Assembly: GCF_900095135.1 (NCBI RefSeq)
Contig: NZ_LT605205.1
Span: 4,092,001-4,156,000, forward strand
Direction of reading: 5' to 3'
From: Proteiniphilum saccharofermentans
GTDB taxonomy: Bacteria > Bacteroidota > Bacteroidia > Bacteroidales > Dysgonomonadaceae
Length of the DNA: 64,000 nucleotides
Made by a program: the position numbers and the translations under genes. Of this stretch, positions 34,496 to 44,491 are shown piece by piece; within the stretch, counting starts at the first letter, position 1, and each line of letters opens with the position of its first letter. The notes beneath the pieces are model-generated. The model was given only the letters and a program-made list of their open reading frames with translations, did no database searches and had not been told where the DNA came from.

Positions 34496-34523
34496 GCATA
34501 ATACACGCAAGTTTGTATTATGC
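34496..34523 (+). other. perfect 10-bp hairpin in nusB leader
   Basis: GCATAATACA (34496-34505) and TGTATTATGC (34514-34523) enclose CGCAAGTT. There is no T run, so it is not a terminator. The word AATACACGCAA also occurs near 34301. It may control nusB translation or mRNA stability; that is conjecture. Confidence 0.55.
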
Positions 34524-34556
34524 TCATTTAGCTTAACGAAAACGTTCATTAAAACA

Positions 34557-35483
34557 ATGATTAACAGGAATTTAATTCGTATCAGGGTTGTACAATTGGT
34601 TTATGCTTGGTACCAAAATACGAATAGAGATTTGCGTAACGCTGAAAAAGAATTATTGTTCGGCTTACAAAAATCATATGATCTTTATTATTTTCTACTT
34701 CTTCTGATGGTAGAGCTCACCGATACGTATCAAAACAGAATTGAGACAAAACGGAATAAATTTTTGCCGACGGAGGAGGATCTGCATCCCAACACCCATC
34801 TTATTGACAATAAGTTCATCCTGCAGTTGCGCGAGAACAAACAGTTCCAAAAACAGCTTGCGGAACGTCCTATGTCATGGGAGTCTAACGAGGCATTTAT
34901 CAAGAGCCTGTTAGACGAGATTTTATCTTCGGAAACTTACAAAGAGTATACGGCGATTGCTTCTCCCTCTTACGAAGAGGACCAGGAGTTCTGGCGGAAA
35001 ACGTTCAAACAGTTTATCTACGTGAACGAAGAGCTGGATGATATTTTGGAGGATGAGTGCATTTATTGGAATGACGATGTGGAGATCGTACAAACTTTTG
35101 TAATGAAGACCATCAAGCGGTTTTCTCCAAAGAATGGCGATAAACAACCTCTGCTACCAATGTTTAAGGACGAAGAAGATAAGGAGTACGCGTTGAAGTT
35201 ACTCCATAATTCCATATTGGACGAGAAGGAATATCGCGGACTCATCGAGAAACATACCGAAAAGTGGGACTTCGACCGCATTGCATTCATGGATCTTATC
35301 ATAATGCAGGTAGCACTTACCGAAATATTTACATTTGAGTCTATTCCAACCAATGTTTCACTAAACGAATATATCGAGATCGCCAAATCATACAGTACAC
35401 CCAAAAGCGGCACCTTTATCAATGGAATTTTGGATGCGATTGTACAGGAGATAAAAAAAGAAAAGCGTATCTTTAAAAATTAA
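34557..35483 (+). CDS. nusB: transcription antitermination factor NusB (long form)
   Basis: A 308-residue protein. The classical NusB fold occupies the last third or so (KEYRGLIEKHTEKWDFDRIAFMDLIIMQVALTEI then NVSLNEYIEIAKSYSTPKSGTFINGILD). The first 190 residues are a helical, charged extension not found in the 140-residue E. coli protein but usual in Bacteroidota. The N-terminus MINRNLIRIRVVQLVYAWYQ itself resembles the first NusB helix. It begins a nusB-yajC-ybbR-coaE operon. Confidence 0.93.
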   Translation: MINRNLIRIRVVQLVYAWYQNTNRDLRNAEKELLFGLQKSYDLYYFLLLLMVELTDTYQNRIETKRNKFLPTEEDLHPNTHLIDNKFILQLRENKQFQKQLAERPMSWESNEAFIKSLLDEILSSETYKEYTAIASPSYEEDQEFWRKTFKQFIYVNEELDDILEDECIYWNDDVEIVQTFVMKTIKRFSPKNGDKQPLLPMFKDEEDKEYALKLLHNSILDEKEYRGLIEKHTEKWDFDRIAFMDLIIMQVALTEIFTFESIPTNVSLNEYIEIAKSYSTPKSGTFINGILDAIVQEIKKEKRIFKN

Positions 35484-35509
35484 TTATAAACACCTAAACA
35501 ATAATTTTT

Positions 35510-35824
35510 ATGAATGTTTTATTACAAGCAGCGCCAGGTGGTGCAGGAGGCATGGGCGGTACCCTGTTAATGATGGTTGCCATTTTCGCCGTATTTTATT
35601 TCTTTATGATACGTCCGCAACAGAAAAAACAGAAAGAATTGCAGAAAAGCCGCGAAGCAATGAAAGCGGGAGATAAGGTTGTTACTTCAGGGGGTATCCA
35701 TGGAAGGATCAGAGAGGTAGGCGACACATGGTTTTTAGTGGAAGTAGCTGATGGCGTAAAATTAAAATTTGAAAAGGGTTCAGTATACGCCTCACCGGCC
35801 GACGTAGCACAACAGACCAAGTAA
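35510..35824 (+). CDS. yajC: preprotein translocase accessory subunit YajC
   Basis: A 104-residue protein with one membrane span near the N-terminus (LLMMVAIFAVFYFFMIRPQQKKQKE, the family signature) and a small cytoplasmic beta domain (VVTSGGIHGRIREVGDTWFLVEVADGVKLKFEKGSV). It associates with SecDF. It lies between nusB and the YbbR-domain gene, 26 bp behind nusB. Confidence 0.95.
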   Translation: MNVLLQAAPGGAGGMGGTLLMMVAIFAVFYFFMIRPQQKKQKELQKSREAMKAGDKVVTSGGIHGRIREVGDTWFLVEVADGVKLKFEKGSVYASPADVAQQTK

Positions 35825-35836
35825 ACTACGTTTGTG

Positions 35837-36832
35837 ATGGAAGTAAAAGCTATCATCAAGAAATGGCTCCCTGGGATTAAGGCCTTTTTTTCCACTGTCC
35901 AGTGGAAAAATGTACTGGCTTTCCTTTTCTTCCTGGTGCTGGCTTTTATTTTCTGGTTAATGCTCTTCTTTCAGAAAGAAAACGTAGAGGGCACTTACAG
36001 GATACCGTTAAAATATACGAACATCCCCGACGATGTGGTGTTTGACAACCCCTTACCTTCCTTTTTAGAGGTAAGTGTAGCCGATAATGGAGCGCAGATC
36101 TTTCGTCTCGATATGAGAAAAAGAGATTCACTCGAAATCGATGTTGCCGAAATTACTGAAGGCAACAATACGGTACTTCAGGGCGACCAGTACAGGCAAC
36201 TCATTAGGAACCAGCTGTTTCCCAGCACCACTATAAGGGGTTATTATCCTATGAATATCTCTTTGGCAACCTCTAAGTTACAAAACAAAGAATTGCCTGT
36301 AATTTTTGATGGTGAGATTACCACAAGCAGGGCCAATTTAGTGGCAGACAGTGCGACCTTTATACCGGAAGTAGTAATGGCATACGGTTCCCAGCAGTCG
36401 CTAGAAAAGTTGAAAGGTGCCGTAACCGAATATACCGTATTCAAAAACCTGAAGGCCACTTCGCAACTGCCAGTCAAAATAAACAATGTAGAAGGGGTAA
36501 AATTTATACCTTCACGGGTAGATATATATATTCCCATACGTGAATATACAGAACGGACCATCGAGGTCCCCATTACCGCCACCCATATACCGTCAAACCT
36601 CGATGTAAAATTTTTCCCGTCACGCGCCAATGTCACTTTCTCTGTCACACTTGATGAGTATAAGAAGATCGTCCCGGAAGATTTCTCCATTAAGCTCGAC
36701 TACAGGAAGTTTCATTCTAACGAGGATGGGCGTGTGGAACTTGAACTCACCGACGCACCCTCTTCTATTATCAATCCCCGTATTTCTCCCACTTCGGTGG
36801 AATTCCTGTTTGAAAGTAAGACTAAAAGATGA
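35837..36832 (+). CDS. YbbR-domain membrane-anchored protein
   Basis: A 331-residue protein with one N-terminal membrane span (residues about 28-45) and an extracytoplasmic part made of YbbR-like beta repeats (for example LEVSVADNGAQIF and VKFIPSRVDIYIPI). GTG-ATG occurs at the start; the ATG at 35837 is preferred. Firmicute relatives (CdaR) regulate a c-di-AMP cyclase; no such cyclase gene is next to it here, so that role should not be assumed. Its stop overlaps the coaE start by 4 bp. Confidence 0.85.
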   Translation: MEVKAIIKKWLPGIKAFFSTVQWKNVLAFLFFLVLAFIFWLMLFFQKENVEGTYRIPLKYTNIPDDVVFDNPLPSFLEVSVADNGAQIFRLDMRKRDSLEIDVAEITEGNNTVLQGDQYRQLIRNQLFPSTTIRGYYPMNISLATSKLQNKELPVIFDGEITTSRANLVADSATFIPEVVMAYGSQQSLEKLKGAVTEYTVFKNLKATSQLPVKINNVEGVKFIPSRVDIYIPIREYTERTIEVPITATHIPSNLDVKFFPSRANVTFSVTLDEYKKIVPEDFSIKLDYRKFHSNEDGRVELELTDAPSSIINPRISPTSVEFLFESKTKR

Positions 36833-37413
36833 TAAGGATTGGTATCACAGGAGGAATAGGGAGTGGCAAGTCTGTTGTATCAGAAATTTTCCATCTGCAC
36901 GGGATTCCTTTGTACAATGCTGATCTGGAAGCAAAAAAACTGAACGATTCATCACCTTATATCCGAGAACAACTGACATTACAAATTGGAAAAGACCTCT
37001 ATATAGATGACAAGCTCGATAGAAAAAAGTTAGCTTCTATCATATTTCATGATAGCCGCAAGTTGGCCATTGTCAATTCCATTATCCATCCCGAACTGGC
37101 AAGGCATTTTACGGCATGGTGCCTGCAACGGAGACATTACCCTATGGTGATCCTCGACGCCGCCCTGCTTATAGAGGCGGGTTTTCACCAATTTGTAGAT
37201 AAAGTGATTATGGTACAAGCCCCAAAAGAGCTTCGCATTGAAAGGGTCATTCAACGTGACGGGTCGGTACGCAATGAGGTAGAAGCCCGGATGGACAGCC
37301 AACTCCCTGAAGAGGAAAAAATAAAATATGCCGATTATGTGATCTGTAATGACAACCGGCATTCACTCATCAGGCAAGTCTCAGACCTGATGAAAGAGGT
37401 AACTAAAAATTGA
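36829..37413 (+). CDS. coaE: dephospho-CoA kinase
   Basis: A 194-residue P-loop kinase for the last step of CoA synthesis. The Walker A loop is in GITGGIGSGKS (residues 5-15); also visible are DLEAKKL and the lid region QRDGSVRNEVEARMDSQLPEEEK. It overlaps the YbbR gene by ATGA, indicating coupling. Confidence 0.96.
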   Translation: MIRIGITGGIGSGKSVVSEIFHLHGIPLYNADLEAKKLNDSSPYIREQLTLQIGKDLYIDDKLDRKKLASIIFHDSRKLAIVNSIIHPELARHFTAWCLQRRHYPMVILDAALLIEAGFHQFVDKVIMVQAPKELRIERVIQRDGSVRNEVEARMDSQLPEEEKIKYADYVICNDNRHSLIRQVSDLMKEVTKN

Positions 37414-37447
37414 TATGAAAACACTACCTGATTGATTATCATCCTGA

Positions 37448-37482
37448 TTTGTTGTTTTTCTGCAAATATAACTGTAACTTTG
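37448..37482 (+). promoter_or_regulatory. promoter of the small winged-helix gene
   Basis: TTTG (37448-37451), 23 nt, TAACTTTG (37475-37482). The gene starts 42 nt later. Confidence 0.65.
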
Positions 37483-37523
37483 CTCCGAAATTATTAGGTT
37501 ATTACTATTAAAAATCAAAATGA

Positions 37524-37721
37524 ATGGTTGAACAAATTGGAATCAACGCCGGTAAGGTATGGACAATTCTGGACGAGAATGGCCGGCAGAATGTAAAAGA
37601 GATCAAAAAAGCAACGAAATTAACCGACAAAGACCTCTACGCAGCACTGGGATGGCTGGCAAGAGAAGGAAAAGTTGCTTTGGAAGCCGAAGAAAAAGAA
37701 GTCTTCGCATCATTGAGCTGA
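37524..37721 (+). CDS. small winged-helix protein, DUF2582 type
   Basis: A 65-residue protein consisting of one winged helix: GKVWTILDENGRQNVKEIKKATKL, then DLYAALGWLAREGKVALEAE. It matches the DUF2582 family found throughout Bacteroidota. Possibly a nucleoid or regulatory protein; targets are unknown. It has its own promoter and a strong terminator, so it is transcribed alone. Confidence 0.85.
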   Translation: MVEQIGINAGKVWTILDENGRQNVKEIKKATKLTDKDLYAALGWLAREGKVALEAEEKEVFASLS

Positions 37722-37755
37722 CAAGGAAACTCATCGTTTAAATGAAAAAGTGTGT

Positions 37756-37785
37756 AAAAGCTGTCCGAAACGACAGCTTTTTTTA
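37756..37785 (+). terminator. intrinsic terminator of the winged-helix gene
   Basis: AAAAGCTGTC (37756-37765) pairs with GACAGCTTTT (37772-37781) around a 6-nt loop, continuing into a T run. Confidence 0.88.
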
Positions 37786-37926
37786 TTCTTTCGTTTGTCG
37801 GTTCATAATAAAGAATGACTGCACCATCGCTAAACGTTTTGTAAAAAGTTTTTAATAGGTTTCATATCAATATTTTAGTGCCATATCTTCCAATACATAT
37901 TTATTGCGTTTTTAAGAATATATACG

Positions 37927-37934
37927 TAGCTTTG
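37927..37934 (+). promoter_or_regulatory. -7 element touching the start of the FAD/Fe-S gene
   Basis: TAGCTTTG ends only 4 bp before the ATG at 37939. The transcript would begin at or very near the start codon, which predicts a leaderless or nearly leaderless mRNA. Confidence 0.55.
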
Positions 37935-37938
37935 CAGT

Positions 37939-40767
37939 ATGGAAGTTAAACAATTACGCAACCGGCTCTTACAATTACTCCCTCAGGATCAGGTGTTCAC
38001 TGATGAACTTTCGCGTCTTGTCAAAGGAACTGACGCAGGGCTCTACCGGCTTATCCCCAAAGCGGTGGTAAGGGTGAACTCGGAAGATGAGGTAATCCGC
38101 TTATTGGAATTCTGCCGGACAGAAAATATGCCTGTAACATTTAAAGCTGCCGGCACCAGCTTAAGCGGACAGACCATCTCCGATTCCATATTAATGGAAG
38201 CAGGGAATGGTTTTGAATTCTCCACCATCACTGATAAGGGAGCTACTGCCACATTCGGCTGCGCACTCACCGGTGCTGCCGCCAACCGTATATTGATAAG
38301 ATATAAACGTAAACTGGGCCCCAAACCGGCTTCCATCAATTCTGCCAAGATTGGAGGGATCATTGCCAATAACGCGAGTGGATCGAGCTACGGTATCCGG
38401 TATAACAGTTACAATACTATCAGGTCGATGCGTATTATTTTTGCCGACGGCTCGTTATTGGATACCGCAGATAAAGAGAGTTGCCGTGCCTTCATTGCCG
38501 ACCATCCTCAGCTTATTGCAGAAATAGAACAGTTGCACAAAGAGACTGTCAATAACGAAGCTATCCGGGAAAAGATTACATCAAAATTCCAATTGAAAAA
38601 CACTTGCGGTTACGGGGTGAACTCGCTGATCGATTTCAGCGATCCCATCCAGATTATCCAGCACCTGATGATCGGTTCGGAAGGAACCCTGGGTTTTGTT
38701 TCACAGGCCACCTTCGAGACAGTTCACGATGCGCCTCTTAAAGCTACGGCGATGATCTATTTCTCCAACCTTCACGATGTGAGTAATACGATCATTCCGC
38801 TGCGGAGTTGCCAGGTAAGCGCTGCCGAGTTGATGGACCGTAACGCGTTACGTGCCGTGGAAGACCAAGAGGGTATGCCCGAAGAGTTGAGGTCATTACC
38901 GGAGGGTGCTGCCGCACTGTTAATCGACACCTCAGCCGACGACGAAGGGACTTTATTGGCACAAATGGCTGAGATTGAAGAAAAGCTGGCACATATAGAT
39001 ACGCTTACTCCGATCAGATTCACTACCGACAAACATCTATACAACCTCTACTGGAATGTCCGGAACGGGCTTTTCACTTCGGCAGCCGCTACCCGCCCAC
39101 CCCGTACAGCCAGTATTATTGAAGATATCGCATTCAGGGCCGAGTCTCTGGGTGATGCACTTACCGACGTTCGCGAATTACTTGTCCGTACCGGTTATGG
39201 AAATGCAGTGATGTGGGGACATCTGTTAGACGGGAATGTACACTTCACTGTATTCCCTGACATCAATGTTCCCGAGGAAGTAGAAAAATATGCCGTTTTC
39301 ATGCAGGAACTCTGCGAACTGGTCGCAGTAAAACATAATGGCAGCCTCAAGGCTGAACATGGTACCGGCCGGAATATGGCTCCTTTTGTAGAAAAAGAAT
39401 GGGGTGGAGAAGTTTATGGATTGATGAAGCGCATCAAAAAAGCCTTCGATCCTGAAAATATACTCAACCCGGGCGTATTGATCAATGATGACCATGAAAT
39501 CTTTATCAAGAACCTGAAACGGATCCCGGAGGCCAATCCTATTATTGATAAATGTATCGAGTGTGGTTTTTGTGAAGTGAGCTGCCCATCAAAGGATCTG
39601 ACCCTTACCCCCCGGCAACGGATCATCGCTTACCGGCATCTGTCAGAGCAGGCTGTTTCCGGGAATAAGAAAAAGGATCCGGTACAGGAACAGTTGAGAA
39701 ATATCTCCTATCCTATGGAAGAGACCTGTGCTACCGACGGATTGTGCGGTATTGCCTGCCCGGTAGGGATTGATACAGGAAAACTTATCAAAGAGTTGCG
39801 ATGGCAGCAAAACAACAGGCTCGCCAACCGGGTTGCCGATACCATTGCCGATAATATGGCAGGAATGACTTCCTTGTTACGCAGATTGTTACCGATCCCT
39901 CATTACATCGGAAAGAGTGTAGGGTACCGGACGATGGAAAGCGTGACAAAAGGGCTTTACCGGTTAGGTGACGGAGCATTCCCGCTATGGACACGCCATA
40001 CGCCCTCCGGCAGTAAAAAAATCAAACGCAATATTTTCCCTGCCACCAACCCCGATGCACCTATGGTTGTTTATTTCCCTGCATGTATCACCCGTGCCAT
40101 GGGTGGTCCTTCATCCGGTTATGAAGAGAAGGAAGATATACCTCAAAAAATGCTTTCAGTGCTGAAAAAAGCAGGCTATGCGGTTATTATTCCTGAGGGA
40201 AAAGATGACCTGTGTTGCGGAATGGCTTTTAGCAGTAAGGGATTCCGGAAGCAGGCACAAAAAAAGGAGAATGAGTTGAACGAGGCACTATTGAAAGCTA
40301 GTCGAAACGGTGAATTGCCCATTGTCTGTGATATGAGTCCCTGCCTGCTGCATATGCGCGAAACACTCGACAAGCGCCTTAGGCTGTATGACCAGGTAGA
40401 GTTTATCCACGATTTTTTACTCGACCGGCTGCAATTTACCCTACAACCTATATCTATTGCCATCCATACTACCTGCAGCTCTACGAAGATGCATCTGGAA
40501 GAGAAACTTCGTGCAGTGGCGTCACGTTGTGCAGAAAAGGTGATCATCCCCGAAAATATCAACTGTTGTGGTTGGGCGGGCGATAGGGGGTTTTTCTATC
40601 CTGAGCTCAACAACTCGGCACTTGCACCACTAAGGCAAGGAATTCGAGATGCCACAGAGGGATACTCCAACAGTCGAACATGTGAGATAGGATTATCAAT
40701 AAACAGTGGTATTTCCTATAAATCTATGATCTATCTGGTGGATAAGGCGAGTAGTGGAAAGTCCTGA
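37939..40767 (+). CDS. FAD-linked oxidase with Fe-S and CCG domains (YdiJ/D-lactate dehydrogenase type)
   Basis: A 942-residue fused oxidoreductase. Residues about 35-230 are an FAD-binding 4 domain (TFKAAGTSLSGQTISDSILM). The FAD-oxidase C-terminal domain follows (MWGHLLDGNVHFTV and ..LKAEHGTGRN..). Two 4Fe-4S motifs come next (CIECGFCEVSCPSKDL and CATDGLCGIACPVGID), then two CCG domains (DDLCCGMAFSSKGF and NINCCGWAGDRGF). It resembles one-chain glycolate/D-lactate/D-2-hydroxyglutarate dehydrogenases that pass electrons to quinone. The exact substrate is not clear. All expected cysteines look present. Confidence 0.9.
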   Translation: MEVKQLRNRLLQLLPQDQVFTDELSRLVKGTDAGLYRLIPKAVVRVNSEDEVIRLLEFCRTENMPVTFKAAGTSLSGQTISDSILMEAGNGFEFSTITDKGATATFGCALTGAAANRILIRYKRKLGPKPASINSAKIGGIIANNASGSSYGIRYNSYNTIRSMRIIFADGSLLDTADKESCRAFIADHPQLIAEIEQLHKETVNNEAIREKITSKFQLKNTCGYGVNSLIDFSDPIQIIQHLMIGSEGTLGFVSQATFETVHDAPLKATAMIYFSNLHDVSNTIIPLRSCQVSAAELMDRNALRAVEDQEGMPEELRSLPEGAAALLIDTSADDEGTLLAQMAEIEEKLAHIDTLTPIRFTTDKHLYNLYWNVRNGLFTSAAATRPPRTASIIEDIAFRAESLGDALTDVRELLVRTGYGNAVMWGHLLDGNVHFTVFPDINVPEEVEKYAVFMQELCELVAVKHNGSLKAEHGTGRNMAPFVEKEWGGEVYGLMKRIKKAFDPENILNPGVLINDDHEIFIKNLKRIPEANPIIDKCIECGFCEVSCPSKDLTLTPRQRIIAYRHLSEQAVSGNKKKDPVQEQLRNISYPMEETCATDGLCGIACPVGIDTGKLIKELRWQQNNRLANRVADTIADNMAGMTSLLRRLLPIPHYIGKSVGYRTMESVTKGLYRLGDGAFPLWTRHTPSGSKKIKRNIFPATNPDAPMVVYFPACITRAMGGPSSGYEEKEDIPQKMLSVLKKAGYAVIIPEGKDDLCCGMAFSSKGFRKQAQKKENELNEALLKASRNGELPIVCDMSPCLLHMRETLDKRLRLYDQVEFIHDFLLDRLQFTLQPISIAIHTTCSSTKMHLEEKLRAVASRCAEKVIIPENINCCGWAGDRGFFYPELNNSALAPLRQGIRDATEGYSNSRTCEIGLSINSGISYKSMIYLVDKASSGKS

Positions 40768-40769
40768 AA

Positions 40770-41642
40770 TTATTTCATCCGGTCAAATCCCTGTCCATAG
40801 ACGCCCACCACATTGCTTTGTGAGATAAAGGCATTGCCATCGATCTGTTTTACCAGCCGGAAAATGGATGTCGACTCATTTCGCTTGGCCATCACCAAAA
40901 GTACCTTTTGTGGCTTTTGGGAGTACCATCCGACGCCATCCAATACGGTACAGCCACGGTGTAACTGGAGATTGATCTGGGTAGCGATCTCTTCATACTT
41001 GGTTGAGAAGATAAAGAACTGCACCGATTGTCGAATACCGTTCAGCACCCAATCGACCGAAGTAGCCATCACCGCAATAATAATGATTCCAAATACAATG
41101 GTCTCCATACTCTTGAAAATAAGAAAAGAAGAGGCCACAATGACAAGGTCGACAAACAACATTGTGCGGCCGGGGGTAATATTCCTGTACTTATTGATAA
41201 TAAGCACTACAATATCAGTTCCACCACTACTACCGTTGACCGACATTACCAACCCTACTCCCGAACCCGCCACGATGGAGCCGATCAGTCCTGCCATAAG
41301 CGGCTCGTCCATCATAATCGGTTGCCATTGAAAACTCTCGAACATACCCAGGAAAAAGGACAGTAATGAAACTCCCACGATAGTTTTTACCAGAAACTGC
41401 CATCCCAGCACCTTAAAGGCTACCAATAACAGCACGGCATTCATTACAAATACCATCAACGACACAGGTAACCCGAAAGCATAATTTAAAAGCAAAGCGG
41501 CTCCTGCAAGTCCACCCATCACAAAATGGTGCGGCATAATGAACTGGGTAACACCCAATGCATACATGAAAGTACCCAGGACGATGACCAGGTAGTCTTT
41601 CCAGTAAAACCTCTTCAGGCTGAATTCAGGTAATTTTCCCAT
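40770..41642 (-). CDS. YitT-family membrane protein (DUF161 + DUF2179)
   Basis: A 290-residue protein with five or six membrane spans (YLVIVLGTFMYALGVTQFIMP is the first; MNAVLLLVAFKVLGW and GSIVAGSGVGLVMS follow) and a cytoplasmic C-terminal DUF2179 domain (GCTVLDGVGWYSQKPQKVLLVMAKR). The function of the family is unsettled. Its ATG abuts the leuS stop, so it is co-transcribed with leuS, though no functional link is obvious. It converges with the FAD/Fe-S gene 2 bp away. Confidence 0.9.
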   Translation of the reverse strand: MGKLPEFSLKRFYWKDYLVIVLGTFMYALGVTQFIMPHHFVMGGLAGAALLLNYAFGLPVSLMVFVMNAVLLLVAFKVLGWQFLVKTIVGVSLLSFFLGMFESFQWQPIMMDEPLMAGLIGSIVAGSGVGLVMSVNGSSGGTDIVVLIINKYRNITPGRTMLFVDLVIVASSFLIFKSMETIVFGIIIIAVMATSVDWVLNGIRQSVQFFIFSTKYEEIATQINLQLHRGCTVLDGVGWYSQKPQKVLLVMAKRNESTSIFRLVKQIDGNAFISQSNVVGVYGQGFDRMK

Positions 41643-44396
41643 TTATATCACCACATTCACGATTTTCTTTGGTACAATAATTATTTTTTTCGGGCTTTTG
41701 CCTTCTATCCATTTTTGGGAATTGGGATGGTCAAGCACTGCTTTTTCGATCTCTTCGTTGGTTGCATCTGTCGGGAATTCCAATACAAACCGTGATTTCC
41801 CGTTAAAAGAGATCGCATAAGGGAAGGCATCCTCCTTGAGGAACTCTTCGTTCCACACCGGCCATTCCGCATCACATACCGTTGTGTTGTTACCTAACGC
41901 GTGCCAGAGCTCTTCTGCCATATGTGGAGCAAAAGGAGCAAGGCAAACAACCAGATCGCCCAGGATCGCTCTTTTGGAGCATTTCAATGAGGTGAGTTCA
42001 TTCGCACAAATCATAAAGGCGGAAACCGACGTATTAAAAGAAAAATGTTCGATATCGAACGACACCTTTTTAATCAGTTTATGCAGCGCCTTTAACTCCT
42101 CTCTCGTCGGCTCGTCGTCAGTCACTGATAAATTGCCCTCTTTATAAAAGAGATTCCATACCCTGCGGAGGAAGCGGTGTACACCATCAATTCCGTTAGT
42201 ATCCCACGGTTTGGATTGCTCAAGCGGCCCAAGGAACATCTCATAAAGACGGAGCGTATCGGCACCATACTTCTCCACTATATCATCGGGATTGACCACG
42301 TTGAACATCGATTTCGACATTTTCTCAATAGCCCATCCACAGATATATTTTCCATCCTCCAGGATAAATTCCGCCGTCTTGTACTCGGGGTTCCAGTTCC
42401 TGAATGCTTCTATATCGAGGATATCGTTGTGCACGATGTTAACATCCACATGAATAGGTGTCACATCATACTGCTCTTTCAGATTCAGCGACACAAATGT
42501 ATTGGATCCTTTTATCCGGTATACGAAATTGCTCCTTCCCTGGATCATCCCCTGGTTCACCAGCTTTTTAAAGGGTTCCTCCTCGCAGGAGACACCCAGG
42601 TCAAACAGGAATTTATTCCAGAAACGGCTATAGACAAGGTGTCCGGTAGCATGCTCCGTCCCCCCTATATAAAGGTCTACATTGCGCCAGTAGCTGCCGG
42701 CATCTTCCGATACCAATGCATTGTCGTTCTGCGGATCCATATAGCGCAGGTAATAGGCCGACGATCCCGCAAATCCGGGCATCGTATTCAATTCCAGCGG
42801 ATAGCCCTCTTTGGTATACCAGTTTGCAGCACGCCCCAACGGAGGTTCACCTGTTTCAGTAGGGAGGTATTTATCCACTTCCGGAAGTTCCAGCGGCAAT
42901 TCACTTTCATCAAGAGTGTAGGGCATTCCGTCCTTGTAATAGACAGGAAAAGGTTCACCCCAGTAGCGTTGTCTGGAGAAAATAGCATCCCTGAGTCGGA
43001 AATTGATCTTCCTATAACCCAGTCCTCGTTTCTCTACCTCATCAATGGCTGCGGGGATAGCTTCCTTTACGGTCATTCCATTCAGGAAATCTGAGTTTAT
43101 CATGATCCCCTCTTTGGCATCGAAACTCTCTTCCGACACATCACATCCCTCGACCAGGGGGATGACAGGCAGGTTGAAATGCCTGGCAAAGGTATAGTCA
43201 CGGCTGTCATGCGCCGGTACTGCCATAATGGCTCCGGTCCCATATCCCGCCAGCACATAATCCGAAATCCATATCTGAAGTTGTTCTCCCGTAAAGGGAT
43301 GTATGGCATACGACCCGGAAAATACGCCACTGACCGATTTGTCGGCAATACGTTCCCGTTCGGTTTTTTTCTTGGTTTTGATGATATATTCCTCTACCGC
43401 TTCACGCTGTCTATCGGTAGTCAGCTCGCCCACCAGTTCACTTTCGGGCGCAAGCACCATAAATGTCACGCCGAAGATGGTATCAGCACGGGTGGTGAAA
43501 ATATCGAAAGTGCTACCCCGGGAGGTCTTAAAATGCATCACAGCCCCTTCACTGCGTCCTATCCAGTTCCGCTGTGTTTCTTTCAAAGAGTCGGTCCAGT
43601 CTACTTTATCCAATCCATCGAGCAAGCGTTGCGCATAAGCCGATACCCGCAGGCACCACTGCCGCATTTTCTTCTGTTCCACAGGATAACCTCCGCGAAT
43701 AGAAAGGCCTTCACTTACCTCGTCATTGGCGAGTACCGTTCCCAACTCCGGACACCAGTTTACCATGGTATCTCCCAGATAGGCGATACGGTAGTTCATC
43801 AATATCTCTTGTTGCTCTTTTTCTGATTTGGCATTCCACTCTTCGGCAGAAAACTCCATCGGTTCATTACAGGCAAGGTCGAGACCGGCAGTTCCCTGTT
43901 GTGAGAAGACCTCTGTCAATTCGTCGATGGGGCGGGCTTGTTGTGCCTGATTACAATAGTAGGAATGGAACATACGGATGAATGCCCATTGGGTCCACTT
44001 ATAATAGGCAGGATCACAGGTACGTACTTCACGGCTCCAGTCGTAAGAGAACCCTATTTTGTCCAGTTGCTCACGGTAACGTCTGATATTGTTTTCAGTA
44101 GTAATGGCCGGATGTTGTCCGGTTTGAATGGCATACTGCTCGGCCGGCAAACCATAGGCATCATATCCCATGGGATGCAACACATTGAATCCCTGTAGTC
44201 TCTTATATCTTGAAAAGATATCCGATGCGATATATCCCAGTGGATGCCCTACATGCAACCCTGCTCCCGAAGGGTACGGGAACATATCAAGCACATAAAA
44301 CTTGGGTTTCGACCGGTCTTCGCCCACCTTATATATCTGATGATCAATCCAGTACTGCTGCCAACGAGTTTCTATCTCTCTAAAATTGTAATCCAT
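41643..44396 (-). CDS. leuS: leucyl-tRNA synthetase
   Basis: A 917-residue class I synthetase. The HIGH-type motif HVGH is at residues 48-51 and KMSKS is in the segment [13 protein letters not shown]. The long insertion between them holds the editing domain (for example [19 protein letters not shown]). The start at 44396 (MDYNFREIE) is preferred over 44423, because the longer frame would run into the promoter. The Bacteroidota enzyme's usual length fits. The promoter and two hairpin repeats lie immediately upstream. Confidence 0.97.
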   Translation of the reverse strand: MDYNFREIETRWQQYWIDHQIYKVGEDRSKPKFYVLDMFPYPSGAGLHVGHPLGYIASDIFSRYKRLQGFNVLHPMGYDAYGLPAEQYAIQTGQHPAITTENNIRRYREQLDKIGFSYDWSREVRTCDPAYYKWTQWAFIRMFHSYYCNQAQQARPIDELTEVFSQQGTAGLDLACNEPMEFSAEEWNAKSEKEQQEILMNYRIAYLGDTMVNWCPELGTVLANDEVSEGLSIRGGYPVEQKKMRQWCLRVSAYAQRLLDGLDKVDWTDSLKETQRNWIGRSEGAVMHFKTSRGSTFDIFTTRADTIFGVTFMVLAPESELVGELTTDRQREAVEEYIIKTKKKTERERIADKSVSGVFSGSYAIHPFTGEQLQIWISDYVLAGYGTGAIMAVPAHDSRDYTFARHFNLPVIPLVEGCDVSEESFDAKEGIMINSDFLNGMTVKEAIPAAIDEVEKRGLGYRKINFRLRDAIFSRQRYWGEPFPVYYKDGMPYTLDESELPLELPEVDKYLPTETGEPPLGRAANWYTKEGYPLELNTMPGFAGSSAYYLRYMDPQNDNALVSEDAGSYWRNVDLYIGGTEHATGHLVYSRFWNKFLFDLGVSCEEEPFKKLVNQGMIQGRSNFVYRIKGSNTFVSLNLKEQYDVTPIHVDVNIVHNDILDIEAFRNWNPEYKTAEFILEDGKYICGWAIEKMSKSMFNVVNPDDIVEKYGADTLRLYEMFLGPLEQSKPWDTNGIDGVHRFLRRVWNLFYKEGNLSVTDDEPTREELKALHKLIKKVSFDIEHFSFNTSVSAFMICANELTSLKCSKRAILGDLVVCLAPFAPHMAEELWHALGNNTTVCDAEWPVWNEEFLKEDAFPYAISFNGKSRFVLEFPTDATNEEIEKAVLDHPNSQKWIEGKSPKKIIIVPKKIVNVVI

Positions 44397-44420
44397 TCCT
44401 TTACACTTTAAAAAACGGTG

Positions 44421-44452
44421 CAAATATAGCGAAAGCCGAGAGAAAAGCCAAA
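44421..44452 (-). promoter_or_regulatory. leuS promoter embedded in a hairpin repeat
   Basis: On the minus strand TTTG (44449-44452) and TATATTTG (44421-44428) with 20 nt between. The -33 element lies in the apical stem of hairpin copy 1 and the -7 element at its base. The leader is about 20 nt. Confidence 0.75.
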
Positions 44453-44486
44453 CTTGTTTGAGCTTTTCCGAGGTGCATCCTATATT
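44423..44486. repeat. 64-nt hairpin repeat, copy 1
   Basis: The ends AATATAG and CTATATT pair. Inside, GAAAAGC (44442-44448) pairs with GCTTTTC (44462-44468), and CAAA (44449-44452) with TTTG (44457-44460) around CTTG. Conserved unpaired blocks are GAAAGCCGAG and CCGAGG-GCATC. Confidence 0.8.
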
Positions 44487-44491
44487 ATGAA

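Larger units (their letters stand above)
34175..34556. other. long divergent region between GH20 gene and nusB
   Basis: No gene is seen. It holds a TTATCG-type mini-hairpin (34248-34269), a pyrimidine-rich stretch, the nusB promoter (-7 TACTTTTG at 34413-34420) and a perfect 10-bp hairpin (34496-34523) in the predicted nusB leader. Confidence 0.5.

Noticed and set aside
35837-36832. YbbR protein as a c-di-AMP cyclase regulator (CdaR)
   Set aside because: No diadenylate cyclase gene is adjacent; the neighbours are coaE and yajC, so the role is left open.
36829-36923. Plus-strand frame 36630-36923 overlapping ybbR and coaE
   Set aside because: Out of frame with both conserved genes; a shadow.
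42177-43094. 305-codon plus-strand frame inside leuS
   Set aside because: Antisense shadow of a conserved synthetase; no start signal or domain.
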